Below are positions 19,060 to 27,677 of a stretch of DNA of 64,000 bases, piece after piece. The DNA lies in assembly GCA_964468645.1 (NCBI GenBank), contig CAYXUU010000008.1:1-64000 (forward strand). The letters are read 5' to 3'. The stretch's first letter is position 1, and every line of letters begins with the position of its first letter. The notes under the pieces were generated by a model, which was not told where the DNA came from, did no database searches, and saw only the letters and a list, made by a program, of their open reading frames with translations. The DNA comes from JAIOZK01 sp964468645. GTDB taxonomy: Bacteria > Bacteroidota > Bacteroidia > Bacteroidales > JAIOZK01. A program made the position numbers and the translations under genes.

Positions 19060-20520
19060 ATGAGCCAATCAATCTTAACATTAAAGCCGGAAAAACTCTG
19101 GTATTATTTCAATGAAATCCTGAAAATTCCAAGGCCATCAAAAAGTGAAGAGCAAATCGCGGCCTATTTAATCAATTTCGGCAACGATCATAAACTTGAA
19201 ACCATACAGGATGATGTTGGAAATATACTGATCAGGAAACCTGCATCAAAAGGCATGGAGAACCTTAAATGCGTTTGTTTACAGGGTCATATCGATATGG
19301 TATGCGAGAAGAATGCCGACAAGGAATTCGACTTTAACAAAGATGTTATCGAAGCTTATATTGAAGATGGATGGATTAAAGCCCGGGGTACCACACTTGG
19401 TGCTGATGATGGAATCGGGCTTGCCGCAATGCTTGCCATTCTTGTAGAAAACTCGATAAAACACGGCCCTTTAGAATGTTTGTTTACTGTTGACGAGGAA
19501 TCGGGATTAACCGGTGCATTCGGGCTGAAGCCCGGATTCCTGCAAGGTGAAATATTGCTGAACCTTGATTCAGAAGATGATGGAGAACTTTTTATAGGGT
19601 GTGCCGGTGGTGTGGATACCGTTGTTGAGATACCCTATCTGAAAGAACCTGTTCCAGCCGATTCAATAGCATACAGGGTCAACGTCAGCGGTCTTGTAGG
19701 TGGCCATTCAGGTGATGATATCAATAAAGGCAGGGGAAATGCCAATAAAATACTTAACCGTTTGCTGTGGAATGCTACAGATCAATACGATCTGCGTATT
19801 TCAGAATTTGATGGTGGCAAGTTGAGAAACGCCTTGGCGCGTGAGGCTTTTGCAACGATTATAATTCCTTCATCCCATCGGCATGAATTCGAAGAATACA
19901 TCTCGAAATACCAAACTATCGTACAGCAAGAATTAAAGATCACGGAGCCTAAGCTGGAGGTCGGGTTTGCCATAACTGACTTACCTGAATTTTTAATCGA
20001 CAAAACAACACAGAAGAACCTGCTGAATGCGCTTTATGCATGTCCACACGGGGTAATAGCCATGTCGCAGGAAATTCCCGATTTTGTTGAAACCTCTACC
20101 AATCTTGCATCTGTAAAAACCGAAGAAAATTCCATCGTTGTTACCAGCAGTCAAAGAAGCTCGGTTGAGTCGGCTAAGAAAGATGTCAGGGATATGGTTG
20201 CTAGCACTTTCCGCCTGACAGGGGCTAAAATTAAACATTCCGATGGATACCCCGGATGGAAACCCGATCCTGATTCCGAGATCGTTAAAATAATCGTCGA
20301 TTCATACAGGAAACTTTTTAATGAGGAGCCAAAAGTACTGGCAGTACATGCTGGCCTTGAATGTGGATTGATAGGGGATAAATACCCCGATATGGATATG
20401 ATCTCCTACGGGCCAACAATAAGAGGTGCCCATTCGCCGGATGAACGCCTTGAGATTAGCACAGTTGAGAAGTTCTGGGATTTGACACTGGAAGTGCTGC
20501 GGCAAATTCCGAAAAAATAG
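19060..20520 (+). CDS. pepD: Aminoacyl-histidine dipeptidase (M20 metallopeptidase)
   Basis: A 486-aa cytoplasmic dipeptidase of the PepD branch of family M20, expected to hydrolyse Xaa-His and other dipeptides. Visible metal-site motifs: LQGHIDMVCEKN (His ligand and Asp), TTLGADDGIGLAAMLAIL (bridging Asp), TVDEESGLTGAFG (catalytic Glu and Glu ligand), LLNLDSEDDGE (Asp ligand) and the C-terminal RGAHSPDERLEIS (His ligand). The dimerisation lid domain lies between about 200 and 390 (SGLVGGHSGDDI ...). Length is normal for PepD. It is monocistronic; no regulation is visible beyond the candidate -7 box. Confidence 0.94.
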   Translation: MSQSILTLKPEKLWYYFNEILKIPRPSKSEEQIAAYLINFGNDHKLETIQDDVGNILIRKPASKGMENLKCVCLQGHIDMVCEKNADKEFDFNKDVIEAYIEDGWIKARGTTLGADDGIGLAAMLAILVENSIKHGPLECLFTVDEESGLTGAFGLKPGFLQGEILLNLDSEDDGELFIGCAGGVDTVVEIPYLKEPVPADSIAYRVNVSGLVGGHSGDDINKGRGNANKILNRLLWNATDQYDLRISEFDGGKLRNALAREAFATIIIPSSHRHEFEEYISKYQTIVQQELKITEPKLEVGFAITDLPEFLIDKTTQKNLLNALYACPHGVIAMSQEIPDFVETSTNLASVKTEENSIVVTSSQRSSVESAKKDVRDMVASTFRLTGAKIKHSDGYPGWKPDPDSEIVKIIVDSYRKLFNEEPKVLAVHAGLECGLIGDKYPDMDMISYGPTIRGAHSPDERLEISTVEKFWDLTLEVLRQIPKK

Positions 20521-20650
20521 ATCAGTTCTGGGTTTTGAGTTTTGGATTGAGCGAAGCGAAAAGTCTGGATCTCCCAGTCCGAAGTTTGAACTTTTCGTCA
20601 ATCGTCATCCGTTAATCGTCAATTCTCAGTTTCCGTCTTCCGATTCCATA
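20521..20650. repeat. Phrase-like intergenic repeat between pepD and the barrel gene
   Basis: No gene. The stretch has a GAGCGAAGCGAAAAG word near 20550 and repeated ATCGTCA(A)T words at about 20597-20625. These resemble words in the 13.9-14.3 and 21.5-21.8 kb gaps. It lies between convergent genes. I see no clear T-tailed hairpin. Confidence 0.4.
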
Positions 20651-21229
20651 CTATATCCCCACCTGGAAACCTATCCTCATTATTGGATTCTGGTACAATG
20701 AATACATTCCTTCATTCAAATCGAAAAGTACCACAATAGTGGCTGCAAAATTATTACCCAGCCAGGCACGGTACCCTGCTCCTAATAAATACGAGTTAAC
20801 ATCCACCCTGACATCCTTATTCCACGGAGTATAAGTAAGGTATTGATATTCGGCGTGACCGAATAAATCCCGCCAGACATAATACCTTGCATATATACTG
20901 CCCCCATAAATATTTGCTGAATAATCAGGGTAAGTGGGATCGTTGAAGTTTTCTTTGTAATACTGATAGGTGCCACCAATACCTGCAACAAACCGCTCTG
21001 TAATCCTGTAACCTATAACAGGGGAAACATCGATAAGGGTGATTGTACCAAACTGTAATCCTAATCCCCCGCCAATGATAAACCTGTTTCTTAAATTACT
21101 TTTTTCCTTTTGATCCGTCAGTTCCGATTTTTCAACCTGCACCTGCCCGAAAACATCTGCTGATAATGTAGCACCAAGAAGAATCACCAGTGTGATAATA
21201 AATTTTACTGGATTATTTAAACGACTCAT
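20651..21229 (-). CDS. Small outer-membrane beta-barrel-like protein
   Basis: A 192-aa exported protein with a signal peptide (FIITLVILLGATLSADVFGQ). After a short charged linker it alternates hydrophobic and polar residues in repeated aromatic strands: FIIGGGLGLQFG, VSPVIGYRITERFVAGIGG, TYQYYKEN, IYGGSIYARYYVW, FGHAEYQYLTYTP, SYLLGAGYRAWLGNNFA and NPIMRIGFQVGI. This pattern suits an eight-stranded OmpW/OmpA-like barrel. The final strand ends close to the C-terminus, as barrel proteins do. The function is unknown and I do not recognise the family more precisely. It is monocistronic and convergent with pepD. Confidence 0.7.
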   Translation of the reverse strand: MSRLNNPVKFIITLVILLGATLSADVFGQVQVEKSELTDQKEKSNLRNRFIIGGGLGLQFGTITLIDVSPVIGYRITERFVAGIGGTYQYYKENFNDPTYPDYSANIYGGSIYARYYVWRDLFGHAEYQYLTYTPWNKDVRVDVNSYLLGAGYRAWLGNNFAATIVVLFDLNEGMYSLYQNPIMRIGFQVGI

Positions 21230-21481
21230 ACCTATGAAGAATTGTTATTTTATTAACCACAAATATCAGCAGATATTATCAATTATTTCAAATTAATCTT
21301 TCCATTTTATGAAAATTTGAACCTGGCATAGTGAACACTGTACTATTATTAACATTTCCTGTAATCATCTTTACTTAGGATCCATAGTAAGCGCTTGCCA
21401 CCCCTGGGTGGAGTTGATCTTGAGTTTATTGAAAGGCTAACAATGACAACTATATGTAAAATATTGTGAACGTGTGGTTTT

Positions 21482-21587
21482 AAATCCCAAATGACAAGCA
21501 CCAAATATCAAATAAATTCCAAATACGAATAATCAATGACTAAAACAACTTGCAAACATGCGTTTGGAATTTTGAATTTTGGGATTT
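21482..21587. repeat. Nested inverted-repeat element (MITE-like or structured intergenic repeat)
   Basis: Outer arms AAATCCCAAA (21482-21491) and TTTGGGATTT (21578-21587) are exact reverse complements. Inner arms AATTCCAAA (21515-21523) and TTTGGAATT (21563-21571) are also exact. The nesting allows one long hairpin with internal loops. No coding capacity. Confidence 0.55.
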
Positions 21588-21925
21588 TGTTTTTTTCCTT
21601 TGTGAACCCCTTTTTCACGGGTTTGTTTACTCGGGGTGAATTTTCTCAACGCTTTCCTAGCAGGTATCGTCTTCGCTCGACCCACAATAACTGACTACCC
21701 AGGATCGAGCGGAGTCGAGACCATTGTTTAACAAATCCCTAATAGTCATCCTGAGCGGAGACGAGGGATTGTGTCAGGAATTCCAATGTAAAAATCATTA
21801 TCAACAAAGGGAACAAAACCACCCCTTCCAGTATTAATGATAAAAACATGAAAACCTACTTATATTTGCGTGAATGGGATTTACTACTTTTACAATAAAT
21901 CACCCGTTTTCTCGTATTAGATTGA

Positions 21926-21933
21926 TACTTTTG
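21926..21933 (+). promoter_or_regulatory. Candidate -7 box for the beta-helix lipoprotein (TACTTTTG)
   Basis: A TAnnTTTG match 23 nt before the start at 21957; no clear -33 TTG. Confidence 0.35.
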
Positions 21934-21956
21934 TATTTCGAAATTTATTATCGTTT

Positions 21957-23417
21957 ATGAAAATATTCAGGCCCGGATTTAACATCCTAATAACCCTCAT
22001 TTCAGGATTACTTCTGTTTTTCTTTTCATGTACAAAAAAAGATGATATAACCACCGATCCGTCAGCTAAACTAAATTTCTCAACCGACTCCATTACATTC
22101 GATACCGTATTCACCACTGTTGGTTCTGTTACTAAACAACTGAAAGTATTTAACCGGAATGATAAAAAAATAAAGATCTCAAATATTATTCTCAATGACG
22201 GATCGGCATCGAAGTTCAGGATCAATGTGGACGGCATCCCCGGGGTGATTGTAAAAGACATTGAAATAGAAGCCAACGACAGTCTATACATTTTTATCAA
22301 GGTAACTGTTGATCCTAATGATCAGTATTCCCCGTTCGTGGTGGCAGATCAGATAATCTTTGAAACAAATGGAAATACACAGGATGTGGACCTGGTAGCC
22401 TGGGGCCAGAATGCTTATTATATTCTCCCCGATCATTTCCCAAAATATTTTCCACCTTACAGTATCATAGCCCATGAATTCTCTGATACCACCTGGGATA
22501 ATCAGAAACCATTTCTGATTTATGGTTATGCCGTTGTTGACTCCAATGCAATTTTAAGAATACAACAGGGGGCACAGATCCATTTCTATAACAATGGCGG
22601 GCTATGGATATATAAAGGTGGCTGCCTCAAGGTGAACGGCACCCTTGAAGAACCGGTAATATTCCAGGGTTCCAGGCTCGATATGGCATACAGGGATGTT
22701 CCCGGCCAGTGGGACAGGATTTGGATCATGGAAGGAAGTACCGATAATGAAATTGATTATGCCATCATCAGAAATGGTTTTATCGGTATCCAGGCCGAAA
22801 CTTTCGAGCAACAAATGGGAAATACCCTCCACATAACAAATACCATTATCGAGAACATGACCGGGATGGGAATATTCACCCGTTATTATGATATCGAAGC
22901 CAGCAACCTCGTGGTCGCTAACTGTGGAGCTTACGGGGTGGCAATTACAATGGGTGGCAATTATACATTCAAGCAGTGCACTTTCGCCAATTTCTGGGAT
23001 CAGTCATTACGACAAACTCCCAACCTCTTCCTGAACAATTACTATCTCGACACCAATGAAGTAGCACATGCACTCGATCTTAATGCCTATTTTGGAAATT
23101 GTATCAACTACGGCAGGAATGGTGATGAGATTGAATACGAAAAGGATGATGGTGCCGCATTTGACTATGTTTTCGATCATGCCCTGCTAAAAACCACACT
23201 GGATGTCAGCAACCCTGATCATTACATAAACTGTATTATTAATGAGGATCCTCTTTTTGTTGATTACAATCTTAATAATTATGAACTCGATACGCTTTCA
23301 CCGGCCATTGATAAAGGGAAGCCTGAAATTGCCATCGAAGTACCTTTCGATATTAAGGGGATCAGCAGAACGGATAGTCCGGATATTGGGGCGTATGAGT
23401 TTGTACCGAACAGATAA
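21957..23417 (+). CDS. Right-handed beta-helix lipoprotein
   Basis: A 486-aa predicted lipoprotein. The signal sequence ends in a lipobox (LLLFFFSC), followed by TKKDD. Residues ~35-130 look like an immunoglobulin-like or DUF1573-like domain (ITFDTVFTTVGSVTKQLKVF, NRNDKKIKISNI). Residues ~160-480 form a parallel beta-helix: QQGAQIHFYNNGGLWIYKGG, NEIDYAIIRNGFIGIQ, LHITNTIIENMTGMGIF and NLVVANCGAYGVAI. The closing SRTDSPDIGAYEFVPN matches the DMGAYEW close of the giant protein at 214-7779. Probably an outer-membrane surface lipoprotein; binding partner and any enzyme activity are unknown. It is monocistronic and faces the symporter gene. Confidence 0.82.
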   Translation: MKIFRPGFNILITLISGLLLFFFSCTKKDDITTDPSAKLNFSTDSITFDTVFTTVGSVTKQLKVFNRNDKKIKISNIILNDGSASKFRINVDGIPGVIVKDIEIEANDSLYIFIKVTVDPNDQYSPFVVADQIIFETNGNTQDVDLVAWGQNAYYILPDHFPKYFPPYSIIAHEFSDTTWDNQKPFLIYGYAVVDSNAILRIQQGAQIHFYNNGGLWIYKGGCLKVNGTLEEPVIFQGSRLDMAYRDVPGQWDRIWIMEGSTDNEIDYAIIRNGFIGIQAETFEQQMGNTLHITNTIIENMTGMGIFTRYYDIEASNLVVANCGAYGVAITMGGNYTFKQCTFANFWDQSLRQTPNLFLNNYYLDTNEVAHALDLNAYFGNCINYGRNGDEIEYEKDDGAAFDYVFDHALLKTTLDVSNPDHYINCIINEDPLFVDYNLNNYELDTLSPAIDKGKPEIAIEVPFDIKGISRTDSPDIGAYEFVPNR

Positions 23418-23421
23418 ATAA

Positions 23422-23473
23422 TAGAACGCAGATTATCATGATTGTCATGATAATCATGATAATCTGCGTTCTA
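23422..23473. terminator. Perfect 22-bp inverted repeat between convergent genes
   Basis: Arms 23422-23443 and 23452-23473 are exact reverse complements round an 8-nt loop. The position, 5 nt after one stop codon and 6 nt before the other, suggests a bidirectional terminator. There is no strong T run on either side, so a dispersed palindromic repeat is an alternative. Confidence 0.6.
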
Positions 23474-23478
23474 CATTC

Positions 23479-25185
23479 CTACCAGAAAACAACATAAAGC
23501 ACAGCAAGGATAATACAAATAACCATGGCTCCAATATTAAACACCGGGCCGGTTTTGAATAGATTTTTCGTCAATGGGATTCCCTTTTTATCAAGCCTGC
23601 CTTTTCCTTCAATAGCACTGATAACCAGGATAACAAAAACAATGATCAGGAAGGTATAACCCATCTGTTCCATCCATGGCAGCTTAGGGAACAGGAATTC
23701 CAGGGCTGTTCCATTAGCCCAGCTATTGCTTCCGATTTTGAAGAACATGGCTACAGGTATCGCAAGTATGGCACCCCAGATAGCGCCGTTGTTAGTTGTC
23801 CTTCGCCAGAACAATCCCATCATAAATATGGCAAGAATTCCCGGACTCACAATACCGGTATATTCCTGGATGTATTGAAAGGCCTGGTCGATATTCCCAA
23901 GTAAGGGGGCCATAAAACAGGCAATAACAAGTGCAACCATGGCAGTGATCCTTCCAACATTGACTGTTTCGCGCTCGGAGGCATTTTTACTAATAAATGG
24001 CCTGTAAATATCCATCGTAAAGATGGTTGCCGTTGAGTTAAGCATCGACGCCAGTGATGATACTATGGCAGCTGCAAGGGCGGCAAGGATCAACCCTTTT
24101 AATCCGGGTGAAATAAACTGGGCGATTAACCAGGGATACGCTTTGTCGTTATCAATCACCCCCTCCCCTTTTAGAAAAGCCCCGTCAACACTATCGGGCG
24201 TTAGAGCTCCTCCTGTATCAGCATTAAGTACGAATGCAATAATACCGGGAACGACAACAATCAGGGGAATTAATATCTTAAGGAACCCTGCAAAAATAAT
24301 TCCTTTCTGTGATTCTTTCAGGCTCTTGGCAGCAAGTGTCCGCTGTATGATATACTGGTTAAAACCCCAGTAATACAGGTTAGCAACCCACATCCCCCCT
24401 ATCAAAACGGATAAGCCCGGCAAGTCCCACCAGGCGTCTTCACCATTGGGTGTTATGATCTCTTCCCTGGAAAGCACCATGGAGAACTTCTCGGGGACAT
24501 GCTCATAAATATACCTGAACCCGGCAATAATACCTCCTTCAGGAACAAGTGAATCCAGGGCGATAAAGGCTGTGATCAATCCGCCGATCACCAGTATGGC
24601 CACTTGGACAACATCTGTCCAGGCCACCGAGGATAATCCGCCCCAGAAAGAATAAGCTGCCGTAAACAGGGCAAGGCCGATAATGGCTGTAATAAGGATA
24701 CTGCCATCCCCATTACCGATAATTGTATCCAGTGCTTTTGATCCCAGGTAAAGTACAGAGGTCAGGTTTACGAAAATAAAAAGCGCTATCCAGAAAACAG
24801 CCAGAATGGATTTCAGGTTGGAACTGTAGCGTTTTTCAAGAAACTCGGGAATGGTATAGATCTTCTTTTCCATAAATATCGGAAGGAAAAACTTCCCAAC
24901 GATGATCAAAGTCAGGGCAGCCATCCATTCATAAGATGCAATGGCCAGGCCGATAGCAAAGCCGGACCCGGACATCCCGATCATCTGTTCTGCTGAAATA
25001 TTGGCAGCAATCAACGAAGCGCCAATAGCCCACCATGGAAGTGATTTGCTTGCAAGGAAATAATCCTGGGCAGTGCGTTCAACCCCCTTCTTCTTGCGCG
25101 ATACATACAGGCCAATGCTGACAATAACAATAGCATAAGTAATAAAAACCACATAATCCCAGAACGAAAAACCCGATGCATCCAT
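23479..25185 (-). CDS. Sodium:solute symporter, sugar (SGLT)-type
   Basis: A 568-aa integral inner-membrane protein of the SSS family, which couples sodium influx to solute uptake. It shows about 14 hydrophobic segments, beginning FWDYVVFITYAIVIVSIGLYV. Family features include ASLIAANISAEQMIGMSGSG near the N-terminus, AYSFWGGLSSVAWTDVVQV, and AAIVSSLASMLNSTATIFTMDIYR (the sodium-site helix region). The extended C-terminus resembles SGLT-like sugar carriers. The divergent neighbour is an aldose epimerase, which supports a hexose as substrate (inference). It likely has its own promoter in the 98-nt divergent gap. Confidence 0.9.
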   Translation of the reverse strand: MDASGFSFWDYVVFITYAIVIVSIGLYVSRKKKGVERTAQDYFLASKSLPWWAIGASLIAANISAEQMIGMSGSGFAIGLAIASYEWMAALTLIIVGKFFLPIFMEKKIYTIPEFLEKRYSSNLKSILAVFWIALFIFVNLTSVLYLGSKALDTIIGNGDGSILITAIIGLALFTAAYSFWGGLSSVAWTDVVQVAILVIGGLITAFIALDSLVPEGGIIAGFRYIYEHVPEKFSMVLSREEIITPNGEDAWWDLPGLSVLIGGMWVANLYYWGFNQYIIQRTLAAKSLKESQKGIIFAGFLKILIPLIVVVPGIIAFVLNADTGGALTPDSVDGAFLKGEGVIDNDKAYPWLIAQFISPGLKGLILAALAAAIVSSLASMLNSTATIFTMDIYRPFISKNASERETVNVGRITAMVALVIACFMAPLLGNIDQAFQYIQEYTGIVSPGILAIFMMGLFWRRTTNNGAIWGAILAIPVAMFFKIGSNSWANGTALEFLFPKLPWMEQMGYTFLIIVFVILVISAIEGKGRLDKKGIPLTKNLFKTGPVFNIGAMVICIILAVLYVVFW

Positions 25186-25214
25186 AATAACAAGCTCGTT
25201 TGATAGTATTGAAA

Positions 25215-25222
25215 CAAAGTTA
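25215..25222 (-). promoter_or_regulatory. Candidate -7 box for the symporter (TAACTTTG on the minus strand)
   Basis: A TAnnTTTG match 29 nt upstream of the symporter start; no matching -33. Confidence 0.35.
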
Positions 25223-25283
25223 AAAAATTATGATTTGGAGCATCCGATAATTCATTATTATTGTAATAACAAAGCAAAGCACC

Positions 25284-26408
25284 ATGAAAACAAATCTTAA
25301 CAGACTGTTTCTGATCCTTATTGCCCTAACAGTCATATCATCATGCAGGAACAGTGAAACAAATCAATATAAAATGAGCATTCATAAAGAGGTTTTCGGG
25401 GAAGTGAATGGTAAAATAGTGTACCTGTTCACCCTTACCAATACCGATGGAGTGGAGATGAAGATCACCAATTATGGCGGTATTGTCACCTCGCTGTCCG
25501 TCCCTGACAGTAAAGGCAACTTTGAGGATATCGTCCTGGGATTCGACAATTTGCAGCCTTACCTTGATGGACATCCCTATTTTGGGGCTATCGTCGGCAG
25601 GTACGGAAACCGTATCGCAAACGGGGAATTCACCATCGATGGTATTGATTATAAGCTGGCAACCAATAATGGGGTGAATTCACTTCATGGCGGAATAAAG
25701 GGTTTTGATAAGGTATTATGGACTCCGAAATCGATTAAAAAAGAACACTCGGTCGGACTGAAACTTACCTACCTGAGCAAGGACGGAGAAGAAGGATATC
25801 CGGGCAATCTTAAAGTTACGGTAAAATACAGCTTAACGGATAACAATGAGTTTGTTATTGATTATGAAGCCGAAACCGATAAGAAAACCCCGGTCAACAT
25901 CACCCATCACAGCTATTTCAATCTGAAAGGGGCCGGTAATGGGGATATCCTGGATCACAACATGCGGATCAATGCCGACGCTTATGCTGTTGTAAATGAT
26001 GTATTGATACCAACCGGAGAGTTACACAGTGTTGCCGGTACACCATTTGATTTCAGGGAGCCATTTGTAATCGGGGAACGTATGGCCGATGTAGAAGGTG
26101 GTTACGACCACACCTTTGTACTTAACAACAACAATAATTTAAAAAAAATTATCACCGTTTCAGAAGACAAATCAGGGAGGATCATGGAGGTGTTTACCAG
26201 CGAACCCGGGGTTCAATTCTATTCGGGAAACTTCCTGGATGGAAGTATTACAGGTAAACAGGGTAAAGTGTATAACAAACATTACGGTTTCTGCCTAGAG
26301 ACCCAGCACTTTCCCGACTCGCCCAATCAGCCGGAGTTTCCTAACACCATCCTAAAGCCGGGTGAAGTTTATAAATACAGGACGGTTTATAAGTTTTCTG
26401 TTGACTGA
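25284..26408 (+). CDS. galM: Aldose 1-epimerase (mutarotase), lipoprotein form
   Basis: A 374-aa galactose-mutarotase-like enzyme that interconverts alpha and beta anomers of aldohexoses. Signatures: ITNYGGIVTSLSVPD, GRYGNRIANGEFTIDG, NGVNSLHGGIKGFDK, VNITHHSYFNLKG (catalytic His region), YDHTFVL, and CLETQHFPDSPNQPEFP near the C-terminus with the catalytic Glu. The N-terminus carries a lipobox (ALTVISSC), so the enzyme is probably anchored in the periplasm or outer membrane. There it could convert anomers before uptake. It is transcribed divergently from the sugar symporter, a sensible functional pairing. Confidence 0.93.
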   Translation: MKTNLNRLFLILIALTVISSCRNSETNQYKMSIHKEVFGEVNGKIVYLFTLTNTDGVEMKITNYGGIVTSLSVPDSKGNFEDIVLGFDNLQPYLDGHPYFGAIVGRYGNRIANGEFTIDGIDYKLATNNGVNSLHGGIKGFDKVLWTPKSIKKEHSVGLKLTYLSKDGEEGYPGNLKVTVKYSLTDNNEFVIDYEAETDKKTPVNITHHSYFNLKGAGNGDILDHNMRINADAYAVVNDVLIPTGELHSVAGTPFDFREPFVIGERMADVEGGYDHTFVLNNNNNLKKIITVSEDKSGRIMEVFTSEPGVQFYSGNFLDGSITGKQGKVYNKHYGFCLETQHFPDSPNQPEFPNTILKPGEVYKYRTVYKFSVD

Positions 26409-26732
26409 CCATGTATAAGATCCCCGTCCGGTCATTTGCCTTATATGCTACAGGCAGCATGTAAGTAATTATGCCTTAATCAAGTTGAATCATAATTTTT
26501 ATTGTGACAGGGTGCGTATTGCCTTAATATTAGAAAATCAGACAAAAACCCTCTGTCTGAAGCAATGTATAGACGGCTGGCAATCCCACTTTCCCACCGG
26601 TTAACCGCTTTCCCTCCCGGGGAAAAACAAAAAAACAAACAAATCCTTCGATAAGTGCATAACCCTGAGTGCCGGATGTAGTTCAACACATACTCCTCGC
26701 TCGGTCTTGCAGACCGCTCAGAGTCTTATTTA
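26409..26732. other. 324-bp gap between convergent genes, no gene seen
   Basis: I see no credible coding sequence or clear terminator. A GC-richer stretch near 26580-26625 (CCACCGGTTAACCGC, CTCCCGGGGAAA) and a CGGTCTTGCAGACCG inverted repeat near 26701-26715 are the only notable structure. It marks the border between core genes and the minus-strand accessory block. Confidence 0.35.
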
Positions 26733-27167
26733 TTAGGTGTATTTTTTATCTGTTTTTATACTATTTAAATATTCATCAGGTGTTAAAACGGGAATATGGG
26801 ATTCCTTAAAATCCTTACCATTTCTTGTAATAATAATTTTACAATCCATTTTTACCGCACAATAATATTGTAAAGAATCCTCAAAATCCGGAAATTTGGA
26901 GGAAAGTCCTTTATCTACAATCTTATCTGTTAAATCAGACGTTTCAGCAATTACTTTAAACTTTCTTATTTTTTCTTTAACAATCCCTTTCTCTTCAAAT
27001 CTTGAAAGTAAATAATAAGCTTTTGTATATGTCAAAGCAGAAACATAGATCTTTATTTTTCCTTTATCTGCAAGTGTGGCTATTTTTGCAGCAGATTCAT
27101 AGAAAGGTTCTCTTTCGCCAAGTAAATCAATGACAACGTTGGTGTCTAAAAATAATTTCTCTTTCAT
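26733..27167 (-). CDS. PIN-domain toxin (VapC-like ribonuclease)
   Basis: A 144-aa PIN-domain protein. The opening LFLDTNVVIDLLGEREPF supplies the first conserved acidic residue (DTNV); further acidic positions are in the middle and in FPDFEDSLQYYCAV, followed by IITRNGKDF, the classic C-terminal PIN motif. Such proteins are Mg-dependent ribonucleases, usually toxins cutting tRNA or rRNA. It overlaps the upstream 85-89 aa partner by 4 nt, the usual antitoxin-first order. No second toxin-like gene is adjacent. Confidence 0.88.
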   Translation of the reverse strand: MKEKLFLDTNVVIDLLGEREPFYESAAKIATLADKGKIKIYVSALTYTKAYYLLSRFEEKGIVKEKIRKFKVIAETSDLTDKIVDKGLSSKFPDFEDSLQYYCAVKMDCKIIITRNGKDFKESHIPVLTPDEYLNSIKTDKKYT

Positions 27168-27421
27168 TTGTATTTCTCCGCTAAATATTCGCCATATGCT
27201 TTTTTATAATCAAAATCGGCAGGAATTTTCACTCCCGTTTGCAAACTTCTTACGAAAGGGGAAATCTCAATATCATCTATAGCTTCCTTATTATCCGTAT
27301 CAATTAATGATTTTAGATATGACTCTATTAGGCGGGAAAGACTTCTATTTTGACTAGAAGCATAATCCTTCGCTTTATCAATAACGTATTTGTCTAGCTT
27401 TAGCGTTAATTTTGCATCCAT
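27164..27421 (-). CDS. Antitoxin partner of the PIN toxin (DUF6364-like)
   Basis: An 85-aa protein if started at MDAKLTLKLDKYVIDKAK; the same frame extends 4 codons upstream to 27433. The N-terminal LTLKLDKYVIDKAKDYASSQNRSLSRLIESYL is a ribbon-helix-helix-like DNA-binding pattern. The C-terminal tail (IPADFDYKKAYGEYLAEKYK) would wrap the toxin. It overlaps the PIN gene by 4 nt (ATGA), implying coupled translation. The 27421 start is preferred because the -7 box at 27445-27452 leaves only 11 nt before 27433. Confidence 0.8.
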   Translation of the reverse strand: MDAKLTLKLDKYVIDKAKDYASSQNRSLSRLIESYLKSLIDTDNKEAIDDIEISPFVRSLQTGVKIPADFDYKKAYGEYLAEKYK

Positions 27422-27444
27422 GATTTCAAACAATTATTTACGTA

Positions 27445-27475
27445 CAAATATACAATATTAATCCGTATTATACAA
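27445..27475 (-). promoter_or_regulatory. Promoter of the toxin-antitoxin operon
   Basis: On the minus strand a TTG (27473-27475) and TATATTTG (27445-27452) are separated by 20 nt, matching the Bacteroidota consensus. It ends 23 nt before the preferred antitoxin start. Confidence 0.5.
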
Positions 27476-27505
27476 GTAAAATTTCTCTCTGCGGAAAATT
27501 ATACC

Positions 27506-27532
27506 TAACGTAGTAATATATACTATGGTTTA
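27506..27532. repeat. Dispersed 27-nt noncoding repeat, copy 1
   Basis: Matches 36166-36192 at 23 of 27 positions; both copies end in ATGGTTTA. It lies behind the toxin-antitoxin promoter, as copy 2 lies behind the Mac-domain gene. Directly before it is ACCTAACG (27503-27510), which recurs at 30263-30270. Confidence 0.5.
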
Positions 27533-27677
27533 TATTTAACGGATGGCAATAAGAAAAGCAGGGCATTTCGGAGCTCCTACCTATCTAGTTGCAGAACCTT
27601 TTATTAAATGTTATTTCGTTCAAATTTAGCACTTTCTGCCCTATGTTTTTTATGGCGTATTGTGCTTTCGTGCTTTA

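Larger units (their letters stand above)
21230..21956. other. 727-bp intergenic region with several repeat-like elements
   Basis: No supported gene. Contents: a nested inverted-repeat element at 21482-21587 (listed separately); GATCGAGCGGAGTCGAGA at about 21702-21719 and CCTGAGCGGAGACGAGGGAT near 21751, both phrase-like repeats; and GTTTGTTTACTCGGG-type low-complexity sequence near 21623. A candidate -7 box for the next gene lies at 21926. Confidence 0.5.
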
